NCBI RefSeq assembly: GCF_024679245.1
Contig: NC_090185.1
Coordinates: forward strand, 2,028,464-2,092,463
Direction: 5' to 3'
DNA from: Pseudorasbora parva
Taxonomy: Eukaryota > Chordata > Actinopteri > Cypriniformes > Gobionidae
DNA: 64,000 nt
Part shown: positions 1 through 10,598 of the stretch, in pieces
How the letters are laid out: each line of letters opens with the position of its first letter
Numbering within the stretch: the stretch's first letter is position 1
The notes under the pieces: generated by a model
Seen by the model: the letters and a program-made list of their open reading frames with translations, nothing else
Told to the model about the DNA's origin: nothing
Database searches by the model: none
Made by a program: the position numbers and the translations under genes

Positions 1-299
1 GGCTGAGGCATGGGAGCATCCCTGCATGTGGGCAGGGTCAAATTCTGCACCCTGACAGAAGAGACCCGGGAAAGACCAGTATTCCATGGGGGTCTCAACT
101 GAGAGGGGGCTGGCGACAGAAGGGACTGAGAGTGGTGAGGCATCGCACACTGCCAGTCGCACCTCTTGGGGATCGGAGGTGAATGAGTCAGTTCTCTTTA
201 TAACCAAGGACAGGGTGCCACAGACCTTTTTTTTAAGCCAGTGGCAGGTTTTTTTTTTTTTTTTTTTTGACCACAAAAGATTCACTGTTTGGCCTGCCG
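1..299. other. No recognised gene; T-run
   Basis: No coding sequence I can name. The stretch holds a poly-T run near 250-268 and short open frames without family features. It adjoins a DIRS1-like fragment and may be more of the same element, but I could not show that. Confidence 0.4.
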
Positions 300-457
300 T
301 TTTGCTGGATTTGGGACGGAGACAGGACGGTCTTCCTCAGAGTGCTCAGAGACTTGCATGAGCGCAGTGCTGACCCTGCTCTCATGCAAGAGTTGCATGC
401 GGCCACCGACTACAGATACCTCAGATACCTCTGCCTGCTTTCCCGGCAAGGTTTTGT
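300..457 (+). mobile_element. DIRS1-like ORF1 fragment (plus orientation)
   Basis: The plus-strand translation contains LHERSADPALMQELHAATD, which I recognise as part of the Gag-like first ORF of fish DIRS1-type tyrosine-recombinase retrotransposons. About 65 bases here (roughly 353-415) recur in inverted orientation near 1850-1905, at the end of the minus-strand DIRS1-like fragment. It is cut off by the TTAA-flanked element that begins at 458. No tyrosine recombinase or reverse transcriptase part is present. Confidence 0.45.
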
Positions 458-1817
458 TTAAAGGGTCATGAAACCCCAAAACACTTTTTTTTTTTAGATG
501 TAAACAGATATGTATAGGCTGCACATCATTGAAAACACTAAGGGGACTCATTAATGGTATTAATATGTGAAAATAGTTATTTTTGCATTTTTCAGAGCGA
601 TTTCTGTCTTCCGGTTTGAAAAGCTTAGTCGGAGCAACGTCACAAATGCTGACGTCGGCGTGGCCTTTTCGGCCCAAGTATGGGCTACTGGGCACATGCT
701 GACGTTGACCCCTCCGAGCGATTCTCGATATATATTCATGACATAAAGCTCATTCAGTCCAATCCCTGCGCTGTAGAATGCATGCAAGATAATTAAGTTA
801 ATATGCATGAGACAGTCACTTCTGTCAGGCTCGTATTCCATCATTATTGTAGAGATATGGTGGGGAAGTTTTGGAAGCAGCGTGCGGAAAAGTCACGGAG
901 GAAAGCTAGGCGCTGTGCTGATACGAAATAACGTAAGGGCGCCGAGCGAGCTGTAACTGGCGCCGTCTGTGGAAGCCTTTGCTACAAAGGCTCGGTAAAG
1001 TAAAATTAACTTGAGCAATCGCACGCCGAACCTGCAAGCATTGCCTAATTTTTGTCAGGAGTGCAAAATAACCAATCTGTAGGATAATGAACAAAAGCCA
1101 CGTCCTCTCCGTTTTATTTGTGGTCACAGCCATGCACTAAACCGCATGTGTTCGGGCTCTATAAGTGAAACAGCGTTCTGCATATTTGGACAAATATAGA
1201 TTTAGCTGCCGAGTGACAGCGCGGATCGTCACGGCAACCCAGCGCGCGTCGCTTTGTGCTTCAGATGCGCGGTCGAGACTAGCCTCAAACCCCTTCGCTT
1301 TTACCCCGATCTAGAATTACACATCTCTTATCACATCGCATGTTGGGTGGTTCACGTTCTCTTATCACGTCGGCGCGTTGTTCATCTTGCCAAACAGCGT
1401 GCATATTTGGACAAATATAGTTTTATCACGTTTGCAAAATATTTTGTCATGCAGAATAACATTTATTTTCATTTCTCACTGAATTATGCTGGTTTGAAGA
1501 GCTGAATGATTTGCGATCTCTGCTGCACGCCACTCATAGCTCTTTCATTCGCTGTACTCATCCCTCATTTAATCTCACTGTGGTAAACAATGCCAACGTG
1601 AACCAAGAACATGTCTCAGAACCGCTGTAACTGCTGCTGTTGGTATCGCTAATCTTAATGCGCCTAATGACACTCCCCTAATTATGCAAACCATTCCCTC
1701 TTTCCACACAATACCATCCCACCTTTTCACAGTCGACCACTCCCCTTTTAAGAAGCCTTTTCAAATCGAAGGTGTGAAAAAACACAGCTGCAGCAGGGGG
1801 GTTTCATGACCCTTTAA
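458..1817. mobile_element. TTAA-flanked T2/Kolobok-type DNA transposon, non-autonomous
   Basis: The ends are inverted copies. The left reads TTAAAGGGTCATGAAACCCC and the right ends with its near reverse complement, both including TTAA. TTAAAGGRR termini with TTAA target choice are described for the T2/Kolobok group. It is 1360 bp long and has no long reading frame, so it is a non-autonomous copy. It is a different family from the three TTAA elements with G-rich ends elsewhere in the window. It separates two DIRS1-like pieces. Confidence 0.7.
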
Positions 1818-2287
1818 CATGGCATAACATTGCCTGTAGGGCGAAGTCGGTGGCTGCACGCAACTCTTACATAAGAGAGCAGGGTCAGCACTGCGCTCAT
1901 GCAAGCAGCCTGGCCCACAGCACTATAGGTATTCGCCACCAAATTAGATGAAAACCTGCAGGCATTGGACGGGTGCTTTGGATCACCACGCCATGCTGAC
2001 ATGCTCTGAGGACACAGTTGCATCGCAACAGAACGCTCAACAGGGGGGACCCCAGTGAACCCTTTCTCCGCGCTGCTATCGAGAGCAGTAAAGGCGGAAG
2101 CGGCTGCAGAGTGGTCGGGAAAAGTCAGCAGGGACTTCCAGGACTTCGACACCTCTTCATGCACCTCCGGGAATAAGGGCACTGGAGGCTGGCGGGCGTA
2201 TTCAGCACGGGCCGCCCCCAGATACCAATTATGCAACACCGCAGCTTCCCTTCGGAGCATTTGATTGCTTTTCATATTCAATGACAA
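1818..2287 (-). pseudogene. DIRS1-like Gag/ORF1 fragment
   Basis: The minus-strand frame reads about 150 residues, including PEVHEEVSKSWKSLLT, GFTGVPPVERSVAMQLCP and WRGDPKHPSNAC. These are characteristic of ORF1 of fish DIRS1-like retrotransposons. Only an internal part of ORF1 is present. The 3' side is cut at the TTAA element and the 5' side fades near 2290. The plus-strand fragment at 300-457 repeats its last 65 bases in the opposite orientation. Confidence 0.6.
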
Positions 2288-2533
2288 AGTTTGGTAAGGT
2301 AAGGCTTAACTACATTACTATTTCTTGCTTATTTATTTAACATCAGTTTTCTAATGGGTGATGAATTTGTATGCCTTCAAGAGCTCGCTGGCTTGGTGCG
2401 TTTAGAAATGTTTAGTGATATTCCCTCCTGCTTTGTGAATGAATGAATAGTAAAAGGTGGTGTTTTGTGCTGTTGTGGGGTAGTAAATAGAGAACGTTAT
2501 CGGGAATTGCAACTCAATTCTCCATCTCCTGGC
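2288..2533. other. Unassigned AT-rich DNA
   Basis: Between the DIRS1-like fragment and a microsatellite. I see no gene, inverted repeat or recognisable transposon end here. Confidence 0.3.
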
Positions 2534-2555
2534 GTGTGTGTGTGTGTGTGTGTGT

Positions 2556-2638
<83 letters not shown>

Positions 2639-2710
2639 TGAGTGAGTGAGTGAGTGAGTGAGTGAGTGAGTGAGTGAGTGAGTGAGTGAGAGAGAGAGAG
2701 AGAGAGAGAG
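2534..2710. repeat. Compound microsatellite (GT)n-(GAGT)n-(AG)n
   Basis: An uninterrupted GT tract of about 100 bp passes into GAGT tetranucleotides (about 2635-2688) and then AG dinucleotides. The tetranucleotide is intermediate between the two dinucleotides, as expected for replication-slippage growth. Long threonine/histidine or serine/leucine frames across it are artefacts. Confidence 0.97.
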
Positions 2711-2839
2711 CGCGCATATCAGTAGTTCTTCATAATAGCACCAATTGCTTTTCATTTTAAAGCCCACATCTACACTGTAACAGGTGACAATATCGCTTTT
2801 AAACTAGGCAGCCAATGACCGAGCGTTCCTGCAGGATTC

Positions 2840-3224
2840 ACCTAAAATACCTAGAAATAAGAAAACAATAAACGACAGTCGTCTGAACGTTTCTTCACTT
2901 TATTCTCTGTCACACACATGTAATAACCTGCCTGAAAAACCAGCGACACTCCAGTACAAAAAGTGCGCAAGCACCACCTATATACGGCAAGCACAGAGGG
3001 AAAAAAACAAAACATTGCACACACACATACACAACAAGCGCTAGAACATACCAAATTAGTACATCATGACAGGATCAAGTAAGGTTAATAAAATACCTCC
3101 ATTTCTCGCTGAAGAACTGAAAATCCATGACAGCATTGGTATACTGCAATGAACAACAAACAACAGCACGGGAGTGCCATCTAGCGGCCATCAGGTATTA
3201 TAACATCCACTCAAATACATTACA
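2840..3224 (-). repeat. Probable 3' LTR of the old minus-strand Gypsy relic
   Basis: Read on the minus strand, a purine run at 3236-3225 is followed at 3224 by TGTAATGTATTTGAG, the TG start expected of an LTR. A polyadenylation signal AATAAA lies near 2900-2908 on that strand. The far edge, placed near 2840, is uncertain because no second LTR is visible to compare. Position and strand match the pol relic at 4640-6205 and 18185-18690. Confidence 0.5.
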
Positions 3225-3236
3225 TCTCCCCCCTCC
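3225..3236 (-). promoter_or_regulatory. Polypurine tract of the old Gypsy relic
   Basis: The minus strand reads GGAGGGGGGAGA directly before the putative LTR start. This is where plus-strand DNA synthesis is primed in LTR retrotransposons. A Kolobok-type element has inserted immediately upstream of it. Confidence 0.55.
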
Positions 3237-4423
3237 TTAAAGGGGGGGTGAAATGCTGTTTCATGCATACTGAGCTTTACACTGTTAAAGACTTGGATTC
3301 CCATCCTAAACATAGACAAAGTTTCAAAAACTAATGTTGGACGTTTGATGGAGTATTTCTTTTTCAAAAATACTCCTTCCGGTTTCTCACAAGTTTCGGA
3401 GAGTTTTTTTTGAGTATGGCTCGGCTTTACGTTAATAGAGCGGAAGGTCCTTGTATGGGCCGTACGGGCTCTTCTCCCGGTAGGGTGCGCGCGCGCGTGA
3501 CTAGAGCGAGAGAGGAAATACACGCCCATAAACACTCTCAGCTGCAGATCCAGTCGTCCGTGAACACTTCTGTCGCGCCGCGCTCCACTTTATTCCTATG
3601 GGTGACATCAAGCGACTTCAGCACTTCAGCACAGCATTCCGGGAAGGCAGCGCTGCATTTGAACCGATTTGAACGCAGAAATGACGGGAAGCTTCACAAC
3701 ATCGATTCAGTCGCGTCACAAAGTGGATCTCTACACTCCAAGAAGTGTGTTTTTGATGGAGCGGTCCCAGCAATAAAGGTTCGGTCCTGCTTTGGAAGCA
3801 GCCGGTGAGTTAAACTGCTTCAAATGTCTGTGCTGTTGGCTATCGTCGCGTGAGTAAACATCAGTAAACGACACGATCGCGTGCTTCGTCAGTCAAATGC
3901 GCTAACGGACTCTATTGCTGTTCTCTGTATAACGTTACACTAGTCTGACGTGCAAAACTGTTTTGCTCGCTACTGCTAAGGTTTAGTCGCATACAATAGT
4001 CCATAAACGAATGATGTCCTCATAAACTGCGAGTTAACACACACAAATGTTGACAGGCCACTAAATACAGTACATACCACAGAGACGGACGTCCTGCTGC
4101 TGCTGTTTCTCCTGTTCAATTTATTTCAGCCTCCGAATCTGATTCTGGATCATATCTACTAGCTTAGATCGATAGCAAGGGTTTCTCCACGCTTGAGGAC
4201 GTCACCGCTTAGCGCGATTGTCATTCTTTAGCTCCTCCCACATGATACGCCTCCAGGCGCTCGTTTTTTTCCGGAAAGACTCGGAAAAAAACAGCCCATA
4301 TTTCTTTTATAAAAATAATAAAACTAAAGACTTTTCGGAGATATGAAGGGTGCAATACTACTCTATAGGTACTCAAGATTGACATGAGATTGACTGAAAC
4401 TGAGTGTTTCACCCCCCCTTTAA
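3237..4423. mobile_element. TTAA-flanked Kolobok/T2-type element, copy 1 (decayed)
   Basis: The ends are TTAAAGGGGGGGTGAAA and its reverse complement, with TTAA at 3237-3240 and 4420-4423; total 1187 bp. It is the most diverged of three related copies (others 21002-22560 and 31127-32652). The plus-strand THAP exon near the left end is deleted and broken, but its 3' end and splice donor (GTGAGT near 3805) survive. The minus-strand first exon near 4150-4080 still shows YDPESDSE, interrupted by a stop. It lies inside the old Gypsy relic, next to its polypurine tract. Confidence 0.8.
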
Positions 4424-4639
4424 TTCAGGCTACACTGCTTTCTTTTCAACATAATAACATTGAGTCAACTTACGGAATAAGTCAGGTCACAATTGGTAGT
4501 TCAATAAATGTTAACTATTCACTTCAACAATATGCAACACCTTTAATACATTATTCTGTGTATATGACATGTACACATTTTACAGATCAAGCCTGTTAGG
4601 TGGTTTCAGGTTCTGACAGGAAATCTCACATTTGGTGAA

Positions 4640-5410
4640 GAAGCAATGGCTGGTTCAACAAATCTGTTTACATGCTGATCTAGAACCTTAGGTTCGATGT
4701 TGTTAGATGTTAAAGACAGTTCTTGTCCCTGATCACCCAATGTTTGTGATGTATTGTTCTCTTCTGGCAATGTTTCTTTGTTTTTGCAGTTTCTGGATAA
4801 CAGTCTATCATTTGATCTGCATGTTTTTTCCAGCTTTGTGAACTGTCCACCTGAACCGTGTGCGATACTGGCTCTGACTGAGAAGAAACCGTACCGGTTT
4901 ACCATCTCCTTCACATGAGAATTGGATCTGCTCTGGTTCCTCTACTGATGTCGCTGCTACACACTGGAAGTGCCTCCATTTTGTTTACGAGGTAAGTGTC
5001 CACTGTATCTTTCCTGTCACTGTGCTTTACAGGCAGTGGCAATCGCGATAACACATCAGTATTTCCATGGTCATTAGCACTTCTATATTGAATTGTATAG
5101 TTATGTCCAGCTAGCAGAAGAGCCGACCTCTGAAGTCTTGCAGCAGCCATGGATGGAGTTGCTTTGTTCGGATGGAGTATGGTAGTAAGTGGATGATGGT
5201 CTGTAAGTAATGTGAAGGGACATCCATATAAATAAGTATGGAACTTCCTTACTCCAAAAATGATTCCCAGCACTTCACGTTCCAGTTGCGCATAATTCTG
5301 TTCAGATTTACTCAGAGTTCAGGACGCAAAGGCTATGGGCCTTTCTTGCCCATCCGGCATCATGTGTGAAAGTACAGCTCCCAGCCCATAAGGTGAAGCA
5401 CCACAGGCCG
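4640..5410 (-). pseudogene. Old Gypsy relic: RNase H and integrase tail
   Basis: On the minus strand 5273-4911 encodes the RNase H and connection region, with LLTDHHPLTTIL and a tail of YRSANDHGNTDVLSRL. The next piece, near 4890-4790 in another frame, gives VSHTVQVDSSQSWKKHADQM, a typical C-terminal end of Gypsy integrase. Nearly all of the integrase core between them is missing, so this is a deletion relic. It continues on the far side of a SINE3 with reverse transcriptase sequence at 5920-6205. Confidence 0.75.
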
Positions 5411-5919
5411 ATTTATATAGCGCTTTTCTAGGCACTCAAAGTGCTTTACATAGAAGGGGAAATCTCCTCAACCACCACCAATGTGCAGCATCCACCTGGA
5501 TGATACGACGGCAGCCACATTGTGCCAGAACGCCCACCACACACCAACTGACTGGTGGAGAGGAGACAGAGTGATGAAGCCAATCAGTGTATGGGGATTA
5601 TTAGGCCATGATGGACAGAGGCCAATGGGCAACCTTGACCAGGCTGCCGGGGTTACACCCCTACTCTTTATCAAAGGACATCCTGGGATTTTTAATGACC
5701 ACAGAAAGTTGGGACCTCGGTTTAATGTCTCATCCGAAAGACGGTGCTCTTTGACAGTATAGTGTCCCCATTACTATACTGGGGTGTTTGACCACACAGA
5801 CCACAGGGTGAGCACCCCCTGCTGGCCTCACTAACACCTCTACCAGCAGCTCCTGGTTTTCCCAGTTGGTCTCCCATCCAGGTACTGACCAGTCTCAGGC
5901 CTGCTTAGCTTCAGGGGGG
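5411..5919 (-). mobile_element. SINE3 (5S rRNA-derived SINE), minus strand
   Basis: The minus strand starts with 5S rRNA-like sequence (CTGAAGCTAAGCAGG, then GTACCTGGATGGGAGACCAA, which covers the internal polymerase III promoter boxes). It ends with AAAGCGCTATATAAAT, an L2-type LINE tail. This architecture defines zebrafish SINE3. The very 5' end is missing. It sits inside the old Gypsy relic between the reverse transcriptase and RNase H parts, and Gypsy sequence is missing at the junction. A second copy lies at 61812-62345 in the opposite orientation. Confidence 0.9.
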
Positions 5920-6205
5920 AAAGCAGTCTTGGTGATATGGCTGCTGGTCTTCTCTCTTTTAACATGAAGCCCGCATTTCTCCAGCCTTCTCAGCACAGCC
6001 TCCAGGTTAGACAGGTGATGAACATCGCCTTTTCCTTTGACCAGGATATCATCCAAAAAACAATGTACAAACGGTACCCCAGTACTTCCCGGTACTTCCA
6101 GCACTTGTTCCATGACTCATTTTAATATCGATGGAGCAGAAGTGATGCCAAAGGGTAATCTATTGTATGCAAACATTCCCTTGTGAGTCGTGATTGTCAG
6201 ATATT
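5920..6205 (-). pseudogene. Old Gypsy relic: reverse transcriptase, 3' half
   Basis: The minus-strand frame at 6113-5895 reads VMEQVLEVPG, then FLDDILVKGKG, the F/YXDD active-site box of reverse transcriptase, and LRRLEKCGLHVKREK. The reading runs upstream to 6205, where the non-autonomous LTR element is inserted with target duplication ATATT (6201-6205 and 18180-18184). The 5' half of the same reverse transcriptase resumes at 18185. Confidence 0.85.
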
Positions 6206-6571
6206 TGTCACGTTTAACACAAAGAAAACTGGTGCTAGGATGCAAGTGCAGATAAATGATAATTTATAAAATAAAACATAAATTCAAAACAAAACCCACG
6301 AGGGGGGCAACTAGAAATTACAAAACTAACTGAAAACATACCAAAGCGGGAACACGGGGAAAATGGGAGACGTAGAAATCACAACGATCCGACAAAGACT
6401 GACAAACACAAGGAGTGGGGAACAATGAGAACAGGGAACGAGGCAACACAGGTGGGGCAAATTAAACCAATTATGAGATAACAAGGGGGGAAAGATCAAA
6501 CAATGACAGAAGCACAATGGCCATACTGACAAAACCCACATGTACACACAAGACAGTACTGGAATGTGACA
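6206..6571 (-). repeat. LTR of non-autonomous element (3' LTR on minus strand)
   Basis: 366 bp, TG...CA termini, closely matching the copy beginning at 8666. Differences are scattered substitutions and short indels, so the element is older than the Gypsy element inside it. Confidence 0.85.
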
Positions 6572-6629
6572 TTACCCCATCCTTAAGGTGCGGCTACTAG
6601 ACACTCCACTAGGGACCGGAGCGTCAGAC

Positions 6630-8560
6630 CACGGTGGGACGGGAGGGACAGACCAGGGCGGGAGGGACAGACCAAGGCGGGACGGGAGGTACAGACCAGG
6701 ACGGGACGGGAGGGACAGACCAGGACGGGACGGGAGGGACAGACCAGGACGGGACGGGAGGGACAGACCAGGACGGGACGGGAGGTACAGACCAGGACGG
6801 GAGGGACAGACCAGGACGGGATGGGACGGGAGGGACAGACAAAGAAGGAACAGACAAGGGAGGAGTAAACAATGGAGGAACGGGGAAAACAAAAATTTCA
6901 GGGAGCCATGGTGGCTTGCAGAGCTCAGACGGCCAGGGCGTGAGTAGAGCAAGATGCCTGGGTGGTGCGGGAGGGGACAGAGAGTCCACTGGCAACGTGT
7001 TCACCTGCACAGAGTCCACCGGTACAGGATTTACCAGAACTGGGACCACTGGACCACCTGAACACAATCCACCGGCACACAATTCACCGGTACACGGACC
7101 ACCATAAGACAATCAACCAGCACATGGACCACCAGCACAGGGACCACCGGAACACGATCCACCGGCACACGGACCACCGCCACACAGACCACTGGCACAG
7201 GAACCACCGGAACAGGATCCACCAGCACACGCCCACTGGCACAGGGACCACCGGAAATGGGACCACTGGAACTGGGACCACCAGAACACAATCCACCGGC
7301 ACACAGACCACCGGCACAGGGACCACCGGAACAGGATCCACCAGCACACGCCCACTGGCACAGGGACCACCGGAAATAGGACCACTGGAACTGGGACCAC
7401 CGGAACACGATCCACCGGCACACGGACCACGACACACAGACCACCAGCACAGGGACCACCTGAAAACAATCCACCAGCACACGCCCACTGGCACAGGGAC
7501 CACCGGAAATGGGACCACTGGAACTGGGACCACCGGAACATCATCCACCGGAACTGGGACAACCAGCACAGGGACTACCAGACTGGGACCACCGGAACAC
7601 GATCCACCGGAACTGGGACCACCGGAGTTATGGATAACACCCTGTGCTTCTCCCAAGCTTGCAGGACTGCCACCATGAAGCATCCTGTTACAGCCCTCCA
7701 GGCCGTGTCTGGACTCGGGACCACCGGAACTGGGATCACCGGAACTGGACCACCGTCACAGGGACCACCGGCATTGTGGATAACACCCTGTGCTTCTCCC
7801 AAGCTTGCAGGACTGCCACCACGAAGCATCCTGTTACAGCCCTCCAGGCCGTGTCTGGACTCGGGACCACCGGAACACGATCCACCGGCGCAGGGACCAC
7901 CGGAGTTATGGATAACACCCTGTGCTTCTCCCAAGCTTGCAGGACTGCCACCACGAAGCATCCTGTTACAGCCCTCCAGGCCGTGTCTGGACTCGGGACC
8001 ACCGGAACACGATCCACCGGCGCAGGGACCACCGGAACTGGGACCACCGGAGTTATGGATAACACCCTGTGCTTCTCCCAAGCTTGCAGGACTGCCACCA
8101 CGAAGCATCCTGTTACAGCCCTCCAGGCCGTGTCTGGACTCGGGACCACCGGAACTGGGATCACCGGAACTGGACCACCGTCACAGGGACCACCGGCATT
8201 GTGGATAACACCCTGTGCTTCTCCCAAGCTTGCAGGACTGCCACCACGAAGCATCCTGTTACAGCCCTCCAGGCCGTGTCTGAACTCGGGACCACCGGAA
8301 CACGATCCACCGGAACTGGGACCACCGGCGCAGGGACCACCGGAACTGGGACCACCGAAGTTATGGATAACACCCTGTGCTTCTCCCAAGCTTGCAGGAC
8401 TGCCACCACGAAGCATCCTGTTACAGCCCTCCAGGCCGTGTCTGGACTCGGGACCACCGGAACACACGATCCACCGGAACTGGGACCACCGGAGTTGTGG
8501 ATAGCACCCTGTGCTTCTCCCAAGCATGCAGGACTGCCACCATGAAGCCTCCGATTACAG
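6630..8560. repeat. Three-block minisatellite interior
   Basis: Block 1 (about 6640-6840) repeats a 24-bp unit rich in GGGACGGGAGGGACAG. Block 2 (about 7000-7620) repeats a 15-bp unit, GGGACCACCGGAACT, with variants. Block 3 (about 7620-8560) is a higher-order repeat. Seven copies of a segment with ACCCTGTGCTTCTCCCAAG start at 7631, 7777, 7909, 8056, 8202, 8364 and 8498, each separated by a variable number of the 15-bp units, so spacing is 132-162 bp. Several frames on both strands stay open because the units are GC-rich and two are multiples of three. I do not call a gene. On the minus strand one frame repeats ESRHGLEGCNRMLRGGSPAS, which might be a relic of a coding sequence. Confidence 0.9.
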
Positions 8561-8665
8561 CCCTCCAGGCCATATCTGGACTCAGGACCCCCGGATTCGG
8601 GACCCCGGAACTGGCAACTAGGGAGACCTTCTCTGCTGAATCATCATAGTATGCTTAGATCTTTA

Positions 8666-9022
8666 TGTCACGTTTAACACGAAGAAAACTGGTGCAAGGA
8701 CTCAAGTGCAGAGAAATGATAATTTATTATAAAATAAATCATAAATTCAAAACAAAACCCACGAGGGGGCAACATAAATAGAAATGAGAAAACTAACTGA
8801 AAATATACCAAAGCGGGAACACAGGGAAAACGGGAGACGTAGACATCACAACGATCCAACAAATACTGACAAACACAAGGAGCTTATAAAAGGGGACAAA
8901 TGAGGCAGGGAACGAGGGAAAATAGTTGAGGCAAATTAAACCAATAATGAGATAACAAGGGGGGAAGGATCAAACAATGACAGAAGCACAATGGCCATAC
9001 TGACAAAACCCACATGTGCACA
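8666..9022 (-). repeat. LTR of non-autonomous element (5' LTR on minus strand, main part)
   Basis: Starts TGTCACG at 8666 and matches the LTR at 6206-6571. It is interrupted after CACA (9019-9022). The last 23 bp, ending GTGACA, continue at 18157-18179 after the inserted Gypsy element and its CACA duplication (18153-18156). Confidence 0.85.
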
Positions 9023-10213
9023 TGTGATACCACCCTTATGTGATACCACAATTTAATGTTTATTTGATATGCATTTAAGTGGAGCAATGTAGTGTTTAAT
9101 ATAATTGCAATTTGCATCTTGTAGTTCAATATTAATGTTAGGGGGGAACCAAAGAAAGCGGAACCAAAGTGCGGGTATCGGTGCATCGCGGTACCTAGGT
9201 GACGGACGCCGCCCCCGTCTTTCATACAGAGATTTGTGTATGAAGATGGCGGTTCGTTCTTTCACTCTCTGATCTTACCATTCTGTTTTCCAGGTTGGTA
9301 TTCTGTTAACACATGACAATAACTGTGTCCCCCTGAAGTGTATGTTGTGTATTGAAACTGTGATGAGTTGGTTATGAAATTTTCGATGTATTAAGCCGAG
9401 TTAAAGAGCCGCGTTTACAATCGCGGGAAAACGGTTCGGTAACAATGCCGCGAGCGGCTGTGTAACATGAGTATTGTGCTGAATGAGTGACACTGGTGGT
9501 CTCACTTCCTGTTAACGTTATTTTGTGTTTTTAAGGTATCCTGACAGGTTATAAACTATAGTAAATGCTAAGAGAAAAGGGGTATGTTGTTTAAAATATA
9601 AAGGAGAATTTATTATGAAAGTGTTATAGGTTGAACAGTTTTCCCAAAGTGTATAATTCATGTTGTGACTCTAAACTCATGAAAATATTCATTTAATGCC
9701 AAAGAGGGTTTATGATTTACATTACTAAATTAGTATTACAGTGCATTTTGTGAATTAACAAGTAAACAGATATGTGTATAGACATGTATATATATAAATA
9801 TATATCTATATAGCTTAAAGTATGATTTATCCTTGTGACATTACTGCACTTTAAAGAAAGTGATGCTTATTTTTGCTAAGACATGATTACTTTGTGAATG
9901 TGAGTGTGAAATATGTCACATTGTTATGTGGAGAGTAAAGAGAAAACTATATTGACAAGTTTAAATTGAAATTAACGGATAGACTCTGACATTGAAACAT
10001 GTTTACACTAAGGGAATGTTATTGTTTTATACCATGATTTGATACATTTGTAATAAAAGATACAGAGATTTGTGTATGAAGATGGCGGTTCGTTCTTTCA
10101 CTCTCTGATCTTACCATTCTGTTTTCCAGGCAGTCAACTAAGGGAGTTGAGAGTAGTGAACCCCAACCAAAATCATTTGTTACTGCAGTTACACTATTTT
10201 GAAACTCGTAACA
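9023..10213 (+). repeat. 5' LTR, 1191 bp
   Basis: Begins TGTGATACCACC and ends CTCGTAACA. A possible polyadenylation signal AATAAA lies at 10052-10057. A 71-bp segment occurs twice inside the LTR (9224-9294 and 10060-10130); both copies contain ATGGCGGTTCGTTC and end in TTCTGTTTTCCAGG, which resembles a splice acceptor. No other coding capacity is evident. Confidence 0.93.
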
Positions 10214-10218
10214 AACTG

Positions 10219-10236
10219 TGGGGGCTCGTCCGGGAT
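10219..10236 (+). promoter_or_regulatory. Primer binding site, tRNA-Pro
   Basis: TGGGGGCTCGTCCGGGAT, five bases after the LTR, is the same 18-base site known from murine gammaretroviruses and is complementary to the 3' end of tRNA-Pro. It primes minus-strand DNA synthesis. Confidence 0.95.
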
Positions 10237-10598
10237 CTCTCCTCATCGTAACCAGGGGGAGTAGATCCAGAGATACTTGGACCACGCGACCAAGGTGACA
10301 AGACGCTGCTACCGGCCAGGAGTCAACCCGTGGGTGTCCGAGGAGGAAGACCAAAGAGAAAAGGGATCTCAACCTCGCTAGGAGCCGCACTGCTGATCCT
10401 GAGGCCAACGCATGCTACTTACCAGAGGGCTACACACTGAACTTGTGTTCAACGCACACCAGCATCAGTGGATCTCATCTGGGATCGTGAGGTCGTCACG
10501 CGCACACACACACATACACACGCACGGCACTTGCCGAATCACTACACCACTGACTTATTGAAGTCATAAACCACAAGGTGACAACAGGACTACACACC

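Noticed and set aside
2402..2767. Minus-strand frames rich in Thr-His and Ser-Leu
   Set aside because: They are translations of the GT/GAGT/AG microsatellite.
6588..8545. Long Pro/Gly/Thr-rich open frames on both strands
   Set aside because: Several frames are open at once because of GC-rich tandem repeats; no start, domain or splice evidence supports a protein.
7620..8560. CRISPR-like array of repeated segments
   Set aside because: Spacing is filled by variable numbers of a 15-bp unit, not unique spacers, and the genome is eukaryotic.
10019..10408. 129-residue minus-strand frame across the LTR edge
   Set aside because: It runs through the LTR, primer site and leader; no family features.
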